DNA of 64,000 nucleotides from an uncultured Tenacibaculum sp. (GCF_947499065.1 NZ_CANMMT010000011.1:1-64000), one strand, 5' to 3'; positions 38,489-48,320 are shown, counted from the stretch's first letter. Notes: generated by a model from the letters alone, not told the origin. Program-made: numbers and translations.

Positions 38489-40006
38489 TTAAATATCAAT
38501 TTTATAGATTGTTCTTTTTATTTGCATACCATTCTCTAATACTTTCTTTATAAAGTAATATTTGTTAGGAGGTAATTCTCGTTGATAATAAGGGTTTGTT
38601 CTAATATCATTAAATTCTAATGTTTGTGTTTTAGAATAACTATCGCCTAGTGATTCTTTAGAGGTAATAGTAACTGAGGTAATTGGTACAGAATCAGCAT
38701 TTCTAGCTTTAAGTCCTCCTAGGCAAGTGTATACAATAATATTATTTCCTAGTTGTTTGATTTTTACAGCTCTAATATACCCTTTGTCTTCTGGGTTTTC
38801 ATCTTTACTTACAGTATGTTCTAATCTTAGTTTTCCAGGTATGTCACAAGGAGCTTGAGTATGATAAAATTCATAATCAAATCCTTTTTGAAACTTATGA
38901 ACAATTTTACTAGGAGTTCTATAAACTATTTCATTACCAAAATTATTAGGGTCAGGTTCGGTATGTGTAACTTCTCCTAGTGTAATTTTTGAAGCGTAAG
39001 GTTCGTATAAACTTTCTAGAGAGTTCATAACATTAGCAAATTTAGTAGCTGAATTTTCTCTAATAGCTGCTCTCATTTTATCTCCTTGCCCTTTTGTAAA
39101 AACTGCATTGTCTAAAGATCTACAAGGTAATGTGCTAGAGCTCATAAAATTGTTAGCAGGTATTTTGGAAAACTCAATATTGCATTTAGAATTATTATTA
39201 GCACCAGTGTATGTAGAGCAATCAGAGCTAACTTCGTTACTTTCATAAGCTGTAGATGGAGGAGTGTCATCAATATGGTCATTAGCATAAACTAATTCAC
39301 AATTAGAGCTATTCCAGTTATGATAAGTATGTAGTAAAGATAAGTTGTGTCCAATTTCATGTGGCAAAGTTGAGGTTAGTAAATACTCATCGTCAATAAC
39401 AGTATTAACACCATTTCTATTAGCCATACCAGAATATTTAATAAACTGAATATTATTGTTGAAAATTTTATCAACTATAAAAATATTGAAACTATCATCC
39501 TGATATTTATTAATGTCTTTAGAATATTGAACTAACTCATTAAAAGTACCAAATGGAGTTTGGCCTTGAAGCCCATGAAAAATAGTAAGCTTATTTGAAT
39601 TATTTATATAATTAAAACCTTTAAACTTAAAGAATATATCAAATTGATTAAACTTATCATTAAGTATTGTAATGGCTTCAATAATGTTGCTTTCTGTTAA
39701 AGGTATTTCTCTGGTTCCATCATCCTTGTTTACAATGTGGAAAAATACATTGATAACATATTTAGAATCATCATAAGAAGATGGCGAAGTGTTTTTAAAA
39801 AGATTTAGTTCTTTGTTATTTAGATCTATGTCATAAATGGAACCACACTGAGGAGGTATAATTTTTTTCTCTAAAACGTATTCTTCAACTTTATTGAGTT
39901 CAAGAATTTTGTTTTTTAAAAGTTTACTAATTCTTTTTTGAGATATACCATTTGCTATACATAGAATGGTAAATAGGAGTACGAGGGATATCCTTTTTCT
40001 ATTCAT
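38489..40006 (-). CDS. Secreted M43-like zinc metalloprotease
   Basis: 505 residues with a signal peptide (about 1-22, ending GISQ). The metzincin zinc site is complete: HEIGHNLSLLH with His216, Glu217, His220 and His226. NNFMSSS downstream is the Met-turn. Cysteines around the site (SNCELVY, SDCSTY, SKCNIEF, LPCRSL) match the disulfide pattern of the M43 (cytophagalysin/pappalysin) family. The C-terminal 180 residues are beta-rich and unassigned. There is no T9SS sorting domain, so its final location (periplasm or medium) is unclear. It may release peptides from host or environmental protein. Confidence 0.82.
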   Translation of the reverse strand: MNRKRISLVLLFTILCIANGISQKRISKLLKNKILELNKVEEYVLEKKIIPPQCGSIYDIDLNNKELNLFKNTSPSSYDDSKYVINVFFHIVNKDDGTREIPLTESNIIEAITILNDKFNQFDIFFKFKGFNYINNSNKLTIFHGLQGQTPFGTFNELVQYSKDINKYQDDSFNIFIVDKIFNNNIQFIKYSGMANRNGVNTVIDDEYLLTSTLPHEIGHNLSLLHTYHNWNSSNCELVYANDHIDDTPPSTAYESNEVSSDCSTYTGANNNSKCNIEFSKIPANNFMSSSTLPCRSLDNAVFTKGQGDKMRAAIRENSATKFANVMNSLESLYEPYASKITLGEVTHTEPDPNNFGNEIVYRTPSKIVHKFQKGFDYEFYHTQAPCDIPGKLRLEHTVSKDENPEDKGYIRAVKIKQLGNNIIVYTCLGGLKARNADSVPITSVTITSKESLGDSYSKTQTLEFNDIRTNPYYQRELPPNKYYFIKKVLENGMQIKRTIYKIDI

Positions 40007-40056
40007 AAGTAATTGTTGTTTAGCTACTTAAAGCCTAATAAATATACTTCTATTTT

Positions 40057-40091
40057 TTTGAAAAAGAAAATTTTTAAAAGCATTATCTTTG
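40057..40091 (+). promoter_or_regulatory. -33/-7 promoter for dnaG
   Basis: TTTG (40057-40060) and TATCTTTG (40084-40091) are 23 bases apart, slightly wide; the -7 element ends 21 bases before the ATG. Confidence 0.5.
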
Positions 40092-40112
40092 AAAATTCAA
40101 TATTTATAGCCA

Positions 40113-42113
40113 ATGATAACTCAACAAACGATAGAAAAAGTATTTGAATCTGCTAGAGTAGAAGAAGTAATAGGGGAGTTTGTACAGTTAAAAAAATCAG
40201 GAAGTAGTTTTAAAGGGTTAAGTCCATTTACAGATGAAAGAACTCCTTCATTCATGGTATCTCCAGTAAAACAAATATGGAAAGATTTTAGTACGGGAAA
40301 AGGAGGGAATGCAGTGTCGTTTTTAATGGAACATGAGCATTACACATACCCAGAGGCTATTAGATGGTTGGCAAAAAAATATAATATTGAAATAGAAGAA
40401 ACTGAGCAGTCTGACGAGCAAAAACAGCAAATGAATGAGCGTGAAAGTATGTTTTTGGTTTCAAAGTTTGCTAAAGATTACTTTCATGATGTATTAATGA
40501 ACAGCCAAAAAGGTAGAGCTATAGGGTTGTCTTATTTCAAAGAAAGAGGTTTTAGAGAAGATATAATTGAAAAATTTGATTTAGGATATTGTAAAGATGA
40601 ATGGGATAATTTTACAAATGCGGCTTTAAGTAAAGGATACGATCTAAAATATCTTAAGTCAACAGGTTTAACTATTGTAAAAGAGGGTGGGGCTCAAGAT
40701 AGAAAATTTGACCGTTTTAAAGGACGGGTAATGTTTCCAATCCATAGTATGTCTGGACGTATTTTAGGTTTTGGAGGAAGAATCCTAACAAATGATAAAA
40801 AGGCAGCTAAATATTTAAATTCACCAGAAAGTGAGATTTACCATAAGAGTAAAATTTTATACGGTATTTATCATGCAAAGAAAGAAATTGCTAAACAAGA
40901 TAACTGTTTTCTAGTAGAAGGATATACAGATGTAATTTCGTTTTATCAATCTGGAGTAGAAAATGTAGTAGCTTCATCAGGTACTGCTTTAACCCCAGAT
41001 CAAATACGTTTAATAAATCGTTTAACAAAGAATATAACTGTTTTATTTGACGGAGATGCAGCTGGAATTAGAGCTTCGATAAGAGGTATAGATTTAATTC
41101 TAGAGCAAGGAATGAATGTAAAAGTGGTTTCATTTCCAGAAGGAGAAGACCCTGATAGCTTTGCGAAAGCTCATTCAAGTAAAGAATTAAAGGATTACTT
41201 AGAAAATACAGCACAAGATTTTATAGAGTTCAAAGTATCTTTATTAATGAAGGAAGCTGCAAATGATCCAGTAAAGAAAGCTGGATTAATCCGTGATATT
41301 GTAACAAGTATTTCTAAAATTCCGGATGGAATTCAAAGAGAAGTATACGTACAAGAGTGTGCTAACATAATGGATATATCTGAAAGAGTATTGTTTAGTG
41401 AGTTGGCTCAATTGTTAAGTAGAAGTGCGGGAAATAGTGGAAGTCAATCGCAAAGTTCTTATTCAGAGCCCCAACGCATGCAAGAGAGAGAGCAGCCTAG
41501 AATGGGGGTTGTTAAAGGAAAAGGAGCTAAGGCAAACCAGAAAATAGATCAATTAAATATTTTAGAGAAAGAGGTAATAAGAATATTATTATTATATGGA
41601 AATGAAGTAATAGATTTTGTAAACTGGGTAGATGGGGTAGATGAAAAAGGAAGGCCTATTTTAGAAAAAGAAGAGTATCAAAACTCAGTATGTAATGAGT
41701 TGTATCTTAATTTACAAGAAGACGAAATTGAATTTACCAATGAAGTATTTAGGTTAACTTATTATGAGTTAATTCATCAATTGAATCAAGATGAGAAAAT
41801 ATCTATAGATCAACTGATTATGCATGAAGATACTAATATATCAAACCTAGTTACTAATGTTTTAATGGATGAAGAAAAATATTCATTAAGTGACTGGGAA
41901 AGAAAAGAAGTGTTTGTAACAGATACTGTAAAAGTGCTTCCTAAATTAGTGTCAGATGCAGTGTTAAATTTGAGAAGAGTTTTGATAGAAGAAAAAATTA
42001 AAGAGATATTGGAGCAAGTACAAACGGAAAATACAATGCCTGACTTAGAGGAAATTTCGAATTATACTGACTTAAAAAAACGTCTTTTTGAAAAGTTAAA
42101 CCGAGTAGTTTAA
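40113..42113 (+). CDS. dnaG: DNA primase lacking zinc-finger ligands
   Basis: 666 residues with the DnaG order: N-terminal zinc-finger fold, TOPRIM polymerase domain, C-terminal helicase-binding region. The TOPRIM site is intact (LVEGYTDVISF with the catalytic Glu; LFDGDAAGIRAS with the DxD). The N-terminal CHC2 domain keeps its fold residues (GLSPFTDERTPSFMVSP and GKGGNAVSFLM), but all four metal ligands are gone: the usual Cys, His, Cys, Cys positions are Ser37, Thr40, Asp58 and Thr61. It should still prime replication. I believe this may be shared by other Flavobacteriia, which needs an alignment. Confidence 0.94.
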   Translation: MITQQTIEKVFESARVEEVIGEFVQLKKSGSSFKGLSPFTDERTPSFMVSPVKQIWKDFSTGKGGNAVSFLMEHEHYTYPEAIRWLAKKYNIEIEETEQSDEQKQQMNERESMFLVSKFAKDYFHDVLMNSQKGRAIGLSYFKERGFREDIIEKFDLGYCKDEWDNFTNAALSKGYDLKYLKSTGLTIVKEGGAQDRKFDRFKGRVMFPIHSMSGRILGFGGRILTNDKKAAKYLNSPESEIYHKSKILYGIYHAKKEIAKQDNCFLVEGYTDVISFYQSGVENVVASSGTALTPDQIRLINRLTKNITVLFDGDAAGIRASIRGIDLILEQGMNVKVVSFPEGEDPDSFAKAHSSKELKDYLENTAQDFIEFKVSLLMKEAANDPVKKAGLIRDIVTSISKIPDGIQREVYVQECANIMDISERVLFSELAQLLSRSAGNSGSQSQSSYSEPQRMQEREQPRMGVVKGKGAKANQKIDQLNILEKEVIRILLLYGNEVIDFVNWVDGVDEKGRPILEKEEYQNSVCNELYLNLQEDEIEFTNEVFRLTYYELIHQLNQDEKISIDQLIMHEDTNISNLVTNVLMDEEKYSLSDWERKEVFVTDTVKVLPKLVSDAVLNLRRVLIEEKIKEILEQVQTENTMPDLEEISNYTDLKKRLFEKLNRVV

Positions 42114-42206
42114 CATTAACTTATTTTAAACGTTAACAGAAATTAACAATTGTATATGATTTTTTTGTAACTTTATCCCGAGGAAAGAACAAGAAAGAAT
42201 AAAATT

Positions 42207-42338
42207 ATGAGAAAATTGCTGCAGTTTTTTGAACTGCTTAGACTGCTGGTTTTATTGCCGTTTAAAATATCTAACGGTGAAAAGAAACGTACTTATCAAA
42301 AGATTAAACGGCAAATGATGCTGGTTAATTTACTTTAA
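42207..42338 (+). CDS. Possible 43-residue protein or structured small RNA
   Basis: An ATG frame of 43 codons gives a hydrophobic then basic peptide: MRKLLQFFELLRLLVLLP, a short linker, and a KKRTYQKIKRQ stretch. It overlaps the end of nadE by 9 bases. Codon choice (CTG, CCG, CGG) is unlike the TTA-rich neighbours. The DNA is also strongly structured: GCAGTT/AACTGC with a 5-base loop, and a perfect 11-bp inverted repeat TTGCCGTTTAA (42255-42265) with TTAAACGGCAA (42304-42314). Either a small membrane-active peptide or a non-coding RNA is possible. I recognise neither. Confidence 0.3.
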   Translation: MRKLLQFFELLRLLVLLPFKISNGEKKRTYQKIKRQMMLVNLL

Positions 42339-43118
42339 TTCTAAAGGAATTTCACAAACAGGTATAGGGATCATTTTATGTTGATTAATTCGGTTAAGAC
42401 GCGTATATATTTTATATACTTCTAGTTCTCTACCAGAAAAATCATCATTAGTTTTCCCTATATTTTGCATTTCCATAGCCCATTCTAATTCATCATATGA
42501 AGCACCAATTTGGTCTTCGTCTGTTCTGCTATCACCAAATAAACCATCGGTAGGTTGTGCGGTTTGAATAGAATTAGGAACGCCTAAGTATTCTCCTAAG
42601 GCATATACCTCAGATTTTACTAAATCAGCAATAGGGCTTAAATCAACCCCACCGTCTCCATATTTTGTGTAAAAACCAACTCCAAAATCTTCAACTTTGT
42701 TACCTGTTCCAGCAACTAATAAACCGTGTAAACCAGCAAAATAATATAAAGTTGTCATACGTAAACGCGCACGAGTATTTGCTAATGCTAAATCTGTTTT
42801 AGCAGAAGATTCAACTTCAGGTACTACAGTTTTAAAGTCTTCAAATGTAGAAGTTAAATTAACTTCAACCTCACTTACATTGTCAAAGCGCTCTTTAAGT
42901 TGTTTAATGTGTTCATTGGCTCTATTAACTTGGCTTTCTGCTTGGTGTATAGGTAATTCAACACATAAAGTAGGTAGTCCAGTTTTGGCACATAAAGTAG
43001 AAGTAACAGCACTATCAATACCTCCAGAAACACCTACAACAAAGCCATTTACCTTAGCATTGTTAGCATAATTTTTTAACCATTGAATTATATGTTCAGC
43101 TACTTTAGGTGTATTCAT
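42330..43118 (-). CDS. nadE: NAD synthetase, ammonia-dependent type
   Basis: 262 residues with the PP-loop SGGIDSAVT (about residues 30-38), the adenylate-binding GTGNKVEDFGVGFYTKYGD region and LSPIADLVKSEV. It has no glutaminase domain, so ammonia is the likely nitrogen donor. It makes NAD from nicotinate adenine dinucleotide in the cytoplasm. It is divergent from gldB with 96 bases between, and its end overlaps the small 42207 frame. Confidence 0.95.
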   Translation of the reverse strand: MNTPKVAEHIIQWLKNYANNAKVNGFVVGVSGGIDSAVTSTLCAKTGLPTLCVELPIHQAESQVNRANEHIKQLKERFDNVSEVEVNLTSTFEDFKTVVPEVESSAKTDLALANTRARLRMTTLYYFAGLHGLLVAGTGNKVEDFGVGFYTKYGDGGVDLSPIADLVKSEVYALGEYLGVPNSIQTAQPTDGLFGDSRTDEDQIGASYDELEWAMEMQNIGKTNDDFSGRELEVYKIYTRLNRINQHKMIPIPVCEIPLELK

Positions 43119-43185
43119 AATGAAAGATATTTTAGTAAGAGTTTATATAAAGATCATATAAACTATTTTAGTAATTTCGACGTTG

Positions 43186-43193
43186 TAATTTTG
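43186..43193 (+). promoter_or_regulatory. -7 promoter element (TAATTTTG) for gldB
   Basis: TAATTTTG matches TAnnTTTG and ends 21 bases before the ATG at 43215. It supports that start over the in-frame extension to 43083, which would overlap nadE. Confidence 0.5.
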
Positions 43194-43214
43194 AATGTAA
43201 ATATACTAAAGTTC

Positions 43215-44180
43215 ATGAGAAAATTTTTGACACTTTGTGTTTTAGTTTTAGGAATGGTTTCTTGTAAAAAAGAAGAAAAATCGAAGTTAGATGTTGATGT
43301 TTCTAACATAAAAGTTAATGTAGAAATTGATCGTTTTGATATAGATTTTTACAACACGTCAGAAAAGAGTTTGAAACAAGTAAAAAACCAATACCCAATA
43401 TTATTTCCTTTAAATGTTCAAGACAGTGTATGGATAAATAAACGTAATGATAAAGATGAACAAGAGTTGTTTATAGAAACTCAACGTGTATATGGTGATA
43501 TCAATGAATTAGATTTAGAGTTAGTTTCATTATTTAAGCATGTAAAGTATTACAATCCAAAATTTATAAGCCCGAAAGTAATTACAATGCTTACTAATAT
43601 TGATTATGATAACCGTATCGTTTTTTCAGACAGTTTGCTGTTAATTTCATTAGATTCTTATTTAGGAAAAGAACATAAGTTTTATAATGATTATCCTGCA
43701 TATGTTAAAGAGAATAATAAAAAAGAAAATATAATTGTTGATGTTGCTAAAGCAATAATAAGTAAGCAAATGTATCCTAGTAGGTCAAGACGTTTTATTG
43801 ATAAAATGATTTACAAAGGGAAGAAAATGTATTTGTTAGATGCTTATTTGCCAAATGTACCAGATGAATATAAAATTGGATATTCAAAAGTAAAATTTGA
43901 TTGGGCAGTTAATAATGAAGAACAGATATGGAAATACTTTATAGGAAAGGATATATTATATAGCACCAGTAAGGAAAATGATAAAAGGTTTTTAAATTTA
44001 GCTCCATTTTCTAAATTTTATATGGAAGGTGATAGTGAATCACCAGGAAGAATAGGAGAGTGGATAGGTTGGCAAATAGTACGCTCATATATGCAAAAGA
44101 ATGATGTATCTTTGCGAGAATTATTACAAACGGACGAAGAAACAATATTCAATAAATCAAAATATAAACCGAAGAGATAA
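43215..44180 (+). CDS. gldB: Gliding motility lipoprotein GldB
   Basis: I start at the ATG at 43215, which gives a lipoprotein signal (MVSCKKEEK, Cys at residue 17) and 321 residues. The sequence fits GldB: VNVEIDRFDIDFY near the N-terminus, PLNVQDSVW, SPKVITMLTNIDYDNRIVFSD and the end GRIGEWIGWQIVRSYMQKN. GldB is needed for gliding in Flavobacterium johnsoniae; its exact role is unknown. gldC starts on the last base of its stop codon (TAATG), so translation is coupled. Confidence 0.92.
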   Translation: MRKFLTLCVLVLGMVSCKKEEKSKLDVDVSNIKVNVEIDRFDIDFYNTSEKSLKQVKNQYPILFPLNVQDSVWINKRNDKDEQELFIETQRVYGDINELDLELVSLFKHVKYYNPKFISPKVITMLTNIDYDNRIVFSDSLLLISLDSYLGKEHKFYNDYPAYVKENNKKENIIVDVAKAIISKQMYPSRSRRFIDKMIYKGKKMYLLDAYLPNVPDEYKIGYSKVKFDWAVNNEEQIWKYFIGKDILYSTSKENDKRFLNLAPFSKFYMEGDSESPGRIGEWIGWQIVRSYMQKNDVSLRELLQTDEETIFNKSKYKPKR

Positions 44181-44518
44181 TGGCAATAGAACATACTTCA
44201 AAGATTACTTTTAAAGTAGGGTTAGATGAGAATAGAATACCAGAAGAGATTTCATGGAATGCTGAAGATGGAGGAATAACAAACGAAGCATCAAAAGCAA
44301 TCATGTTGTCTGTTTGGGATCATAAAAAAAAGGATACCTTACGTATGGATTTGTGGACGAAAGATATGCCTGTAGATGAAATGAAACAATTTTTTCATCA
44401 AACATTAGTATCGATGGCTAATTCATTTGAAAGAGCTACTAATGATGATAAAATGAGTGCAACAATGCGCGATTTTTGTGATTATTTTGCAGAAAAACTA
44501 GAATTGGTAAAAAAATAA
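44180..44518 (+). CDS. gldC: Gliding motility protein GldC
   Basis: 112 residues, no signal peptide, matching GldC in length and features: TSKITFKVGLDENRIPEEISWNAEDGG at the N-terminus and TMRDFCDYFAEKLEL at the end. GldC is a small cytoplasmic protein that improves gliding in F. johnsoniae and is cotranscribed with gldB there. Here it overlaps gldB by one base and is followed by a strong terminator, so the operon is gldB-gldC. Confidence 0.93.
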   Translation: MAIEHTSKITFKVGLDENRIPEEISWNAEDGGITNEASKAIMLSVWDHKKKDTLRMDLWTKDMPVDEMKQFFHQTLVSMANSFERATNDDKMSATMRDFCDYFAEKLELVKK

Positions 44519-44545
44519 AAAAAGCAGCTTTTAGCTGCTTTTTTT
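44517..44545. terminator. Bidirectional terminator after gldC
   Basis: Stem AAAGCAGCT with AGCTGCTTT around TTT, with A and T runs on both sides, between convergent gldC and the folK fusion. Confidence 0.88.
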
Positions 44546-45674
44546 ATGCTGTATGATTTTTGATTTTATTAATTATAAAATGATAATCTTCTGGGTTGTT
44601 TACAAAATCTAAATCAGAAACATCAATGATTAAAATATTTAAATCTGATTGCGTTTTTATAAAGTTGCTATAACCATCGTGTATTTTCTGTAAATAACTG
44701 GCTTCAATATTTTGTTCGTATTCTCTTCCTCTTTTTTTAATGTTTTGTAAAAGACGCTCAGTATTTTGATATAAATAAACGTATAAATCAGGTTTAGTTA
44801 TTTCTTTATACATTAAATCAAACATTTTTCTATATAATTTATATTCATCCTCTTGCAGAGTGATTTGAGCAAAAATTAAAGATTTAAATATATAGTAGTC
44901 AGAAACAATAAAATTTTTGAAAAGATCAAATTGAGCTAAGTCATCAGATAATTGTTGATACCTATCAGCAAGAAAGCTCATTTCAAGAGGAAAAGCATAT
45001 CGTTCATTATCATTATAAAACTTAGGAAGGAAAGGATTGTCAGCAAAACGTTCTAATACAATTTTGGCATTAAATTCATCAGACATCATATTGGCCAATG
45101 AAGTTTTTCCTGCACCAATATTTCCTTCAATAGCTATATAATTATACTTTTCGGTAATAGGAATAGGTCTTTTTAACGATTCGTTAATAGGTGTTATTTC
45201 TGAATTATCTGAACAATTTTCAAGACAAATATATAAATGCTTTTTTTCTATTGGGTGAATTGTGTTTCTTGCTATTTCAACCAAAGGAACCAAAGCAAAC
45301 TTACGTTCTAACATTCTTGGATGTGGAACAATTAAGTTTTTTGAAAAAATTATTTCATCGTCAAATAATAAAATATCAATATCAATAATTCTATCGGTAT
45401 AACCTTCAGAAGTATTTCTAATTCGACCTAATTCTTTTTCAATGAAAAGTAATTTTTTTATCAAGGTTTCAGGAGGTAAATAAGTAGAAACTTTAATACA
45501 TGTGTTGTAAAAGTTAGCTCCATCAAAGCCTAAGGAAGGAGTTTCATATACAGTTGCAATTTTTTGAACAGCACCAATTTGATCGGCAATTAAATTAACT
45601 GCACTTTGAATATTTTGTAACTTATTCCCTTGGTTTGTACCTATAGATAAATATGTAATTCTTTGTATTTTCAT
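44544..45674 (-). CDS. folK: HPPK (FolK)-deoxynucleoside kinase fusion
   Basis: 376 residues in two enzymes. Residues 1-160 are 6-hydroxymethyl-7,8-dihydropterin pyrophosphokinase: LSIGTNQGNKLQNI, VYETPSLG, and the metal-binding DRIIDIDILLFD with Asp98 and Asp100. Residues 175-376 are a deoxynucleoside kinase: P-loop GNIGAGKTS (184-192), the ERFADNPFLPKFY substrate region, and the KKRGREYEQNI lid. The first acts in folate synthesis, the second in nucleotide salvage; both link to thymidylate supply. A separate kinase of the same family lies at 54199. I believe similar fusions occur in other Bacteroidota. Confidence 0.93.
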   Translation of the reverse strand: MKIQRITYLSIGTNQGNKLQNIQSAVNLIADQIGAVQKIATVYETPSLGFDGANFYNTCIKVSTYLPPETLIKKLLFIEKELGRIRNTSEGYTDRIIDIDILLFDDEIIFSKNLIVPHPRMLERKFALVPLVEIARNTIHPIEKKHLYICLENCSDNSEITPINESLKRPIPITEKYNYIAIEGNIGAGKTSLANMMSDEFNAKIVLERFADNPFLPKFYNDNERYAFPLEMSFLADRYQQLSDDLAQFDLFKNFIVSDYYIFKSLIFAQITLQEDEYKLYRKMFDLMYKEITKPDLYVYLYQNTERLLQNIKKRGREYEQNIEASYLQKIHDGYSNFIKTQSDLNILIIDVSDLDFVNNPEDYHFIINKIKNHTA

Positions 45675-45820
45675 GAGTAGAGTGCAAAGAAAAATAAAAC
45701 TTAAATAAGAACGAGCAAAAAATAAAATTTTTATTTAACAAATTTCTTCATAAAAGGATAGGGTAAACTGCTTTTTACTTGTTTTAATACTGAATTTCTT
45801 TAAGAGTAAATTTTTTAATA

Positions 45821-45885
45821 GATTATTGGGGAATAATCAAAACGAACTCTACTAAGGCTACTATTAACAGTGGCCTTTTTTATTA
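45821..45885 (+). ncRNA. Candidate small RNA with two hairpins
   Basis: Two hairpins in a row with no reading frame: GATTATT/AATAATC closed by a GGGG loop (45821-45838), 16 unpaired bases, then GGCTACT/AGTGGCC (one G-T pair) followed by a T run (45856-45884), which is a good terminator. No plus-strand gene lies upstream to need a terminator: the gene on the left is read the other way. The 5' end is unknown; a near-match TAAATTTT at 45807 may be its -7 element. It could be compared with the Rfam flavo-1 RNA. Confidence 0.45.
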
Positions 45886-45901
45886 AGATTAATAAGGTTA
45901 T

Positions 45902-45938
45902 AAAAAAAAAGCAACCATAATCGGTTGCTTTTTTTTAT
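45902..45938 (-). terminator. Terminator after pnp
   Basis: Stem AAAAGCAACC with GGTTGCTTTT and long A/T runs, 11 bases after the pnp stop. Confidence 0.85.
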
Positions 45939-45948
45939 AAGAAGAATT

Positions 45949-48177
45949 TTAAGCTTCTTTTTTATTTTCTCTAGGCTTTCTATCTTTTCTATCGTCACGA
46001 CGATTATTACGATTGTCTTTACCTTTATTATTGTCTCTTGGAGGTCTTGCTACATAACCTTCTGGTTTTGGTAACAATGCTTTACGAGATACTTTTTCCT
46101 TACGTGTTCTAGGGTCTAAACCAAAGTACTTAACATCTATGATGTCACCTAATTTAACTACGTCAGAAACATTATCAGTACGTTCCCATGCTAATTCGCT
46201 TACGTGTAATAAAACTTCGTTTCCTGGAGCTTCTGTATATTCTACAACAGCACCAAAATCTAACATCTTAATAACTTTTACTTCATAAACAGAACCTTTT
46301 TCAGGTTTAAACATCATAGAGTCTAAGCGAGCTATAACTTTTTCTATACCTTCTGGGCTTGTTCCTAAAATCTCAACAATTCCTTCTTCAGTAGCTGGAT
46401 CTTCTGTAAGAACTATAGTTGTTTCAGTTTCTTTTTGTAATTCTTGGATGTGTTTACCACCTGGACCAATAAATGCACCAATCAATTCGTTAGGAATTCG
46501 TTTGGTAATCATCTTAGGAGCGTGTGCTTTTACATCTTCATTAGGTTGCGCAATAGTATCTGTTAATTTCTCTAAGATATGTAAACGACCATCACGAGCT
46601 TGTTTTAATGCATTAACTAAAATCTCGTAAGAAAGACCTTTCACCTTAATATCCATTTGACAAGCAGTAATACCATCGGCAGTACCAGTTACTTTAAAGT
46701 CCATGTCACCTAAGTGGTCTTCATCACCTAATATATCAGATAAAACAGCATAACGATCACCATCAGAAATTAATCCCATTGCGATACCAGAAACTGGCTT
46801 TTTTAATTTTACCCCAGCGTCCATTAATGCCATAGTACCAGAACAAACAGTAGCCATAGAAGAAGAACCATTAGATTCTAATACTTCAGATACTACACGT
46901 ACTGTATAAGGGCAATCTGAAGGAATCATTCCTTTTAAAGCTCTTTGTGCTAAGTTTCCATGACCAATTTCTCTACGTGAAGTTCCTCTTAAAGGACGAG
47001 CTTCACCAGTACAGAATGGAGGGAAGTTATAGTGTAAATAGAATGTTTCTTCACCTTCGTAAGATGGCATATCTATTTGATTTGCCTCTCTTGATGTTCC
47101 TAATGTTACTGTAGCTAAGGCTTGTGTTTCTCCACGGGTAAAAATAGAAGAACCATGCGTAGACGGTAAATAATCTACTTCACACCAAATAGGTCTAATA
47201 TCTGTTGTTTTACGTCCGTCTAAACGTAAACCTTCAGCTAAAGTTAATTCTCTAACAGCATTTTTCTGTGCTTTGTTAAAGTATTTATCAATTAAGTTTC
47301 CGTAATCTTCAATTTCTTCTTCTGTAAAAGATGCGATAATTTCTTCTTTTACTTCAGAAAAAGCTAAACCTCTTTCAGCTTTAGATGTTCCTTTTTTAGC
47401 AATATCATAACATTTTTGGTATGCAGCGTCATGAATTCTTTTTGCTAATTCTTCATCTTCTCTTTCTGGATCATATTCACGAGTTTCTTTTTTACCGAAA
47501 GCTTCAGCTAAACGAACTTGAGCAGCACATTGTACTTTAATAGCCTCGTGAGCAAATTTAATAGCATCTGCCATTTCCTCTTCGCTAATTTCATCCATTT
47601 CACCTTCTACCATCATTACTGAATCTGCAGAAGCACCAATCATCATATCAATATCAGATTCAGCTAATTGAGTTCTTGTAGGGTTAATTACAAACTCGCC
47701 ATTCACTCTTGCTACTCTTACCTCTGAAATAGGAGTCTCGAAAGGAATGTCACTTAATTGAATCACTGTTGAAGCTGCTAAACCAGCTAAAGCATCTGGC
47801 ATTACATTTTCATCATGAGACATTAATTGAATCATTACTTGCGTTTCTGCATGGTAATCTTTTGGAAATAATGGACGTAATACACGATCCACTAAACGCA
47901 TAGTTAATATTTCTCCATCACTAGGTCTTGCTTCTCTTTTAAAGAAACCTCCAGGGTAACGACCAGCAGCTGCAAATTTTTCTCTATAATCTACAGTTAA
48001 TGGTAAAAAATCTACATCAGATTGCTTGTAATTAGATACTACTGTACATAATAACATCGCTTTTCCCATCTGAACAACAACTGAACCGTGGGCTTGTTTT
48101 GCTAACTTACCCGTTTCTAATGAGATGGTTCTTCCATCTCCAAGGTCTATGACCTCTCTAAATACTTTTGGAATCAT
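45949..48177 (-). CDS. pnp: Polyribonucleotide nucleotidyltransferase
   Basis: 742 residues. Two RNase PH domains (about 1-230 and 310-545) flank a helical domain; [15 protein letters not shown] and the [16 protein letters not shown] site mark the active second copy. A KH domain (about 560-620, [16 protein letters not shown]) and an S1 domain (about 625-695) follow, then a basic Arg/Asn/Asp-rich tail ([15 protein letters not shown]). It degrades RNA 3' to 5' with phosphate. It is 181 bases downstream of rpsO, the usual order, but a terminator lies between. Confidence 0.97.
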   Translation of the reverse strand: MIPKVFREVIDLGDGRTISLETGKLAKQAHGSVVVQMGKAMLLCTVVSNYKQSDVDFLPLTVDYREKFAAAGRYPGGFFKREARPSDGEILTMRLVDRVLRPLFPKDYHAETQVMIQLMSHDENVMPDALAGLAASTVIQLSDIPFETPISEVRVARVNGEFVINPTRTQLAESDIDMMIGASADSVMMVEGEMDEISEEEMADAIKFAHEAIKVQCAAQVRLAEAFGKKETREYDPEREDEELAKRIHDAAYQKCYDIAKKGTSKAERGLAFSEVKEEIIASFTEEEIEDYGNLIDKYFNKAQKNAVRELTLAEGLRLDGRKTTDIRPIWCEVDYLPSTHGSSIFTRGETQALATVTLGTSREANQIDMPSYEGEETFYLHYNFPPFCTGEARPLRGTSRREIGHGNLAQRALKGMIPSDCPYTVRVVSEVLESNGSSSMATVCSGTMALMDAGVKLKKPVSGIAMGLISDGDRYAVLSDILGDEDHLGDMDFKVTGTADGITACQMDIKVKGLSYEILVNALKQARDGRLHILEKLTDTIAQPNEDVKAHAPKMITKRIPNELIGAFIGPGGKHIQELQKETETTIVLTEDPATEEGIVEILGTSPEGIEKVIARLDSMMFKPEKGSVYEVKVIKMLDFGAVVEYTEAPGNEVLLHVSELAWERTDNVSDVVKLGDIIDVKYFGLDPRTRKEKVSRKALLPKPEGYVARPPRDNNKGKDNRNNRRDDRKDRKPRENKKEA

Positions 48178-48320
48178 AAATTTTCAATTCTAAATTTTTA
48201 ATTTGTTTGTTGTTGTTGTGTTGTTGTATCTCCAATGGAAAACCAAAATTGTTGTTAGGAATTTTGGACTTTTTATATAAATTTCTGTTTGTTAGTCAGA
48301 AATGAACTTTTGTAAAATAA

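Noticed and set aside
42130..42206. Promoter for the small 42207 element
   Set aside because: TAACTTTA near 42165 is one base off TAnnTTTG and the only TTG upstream is 15 bases away, too close.
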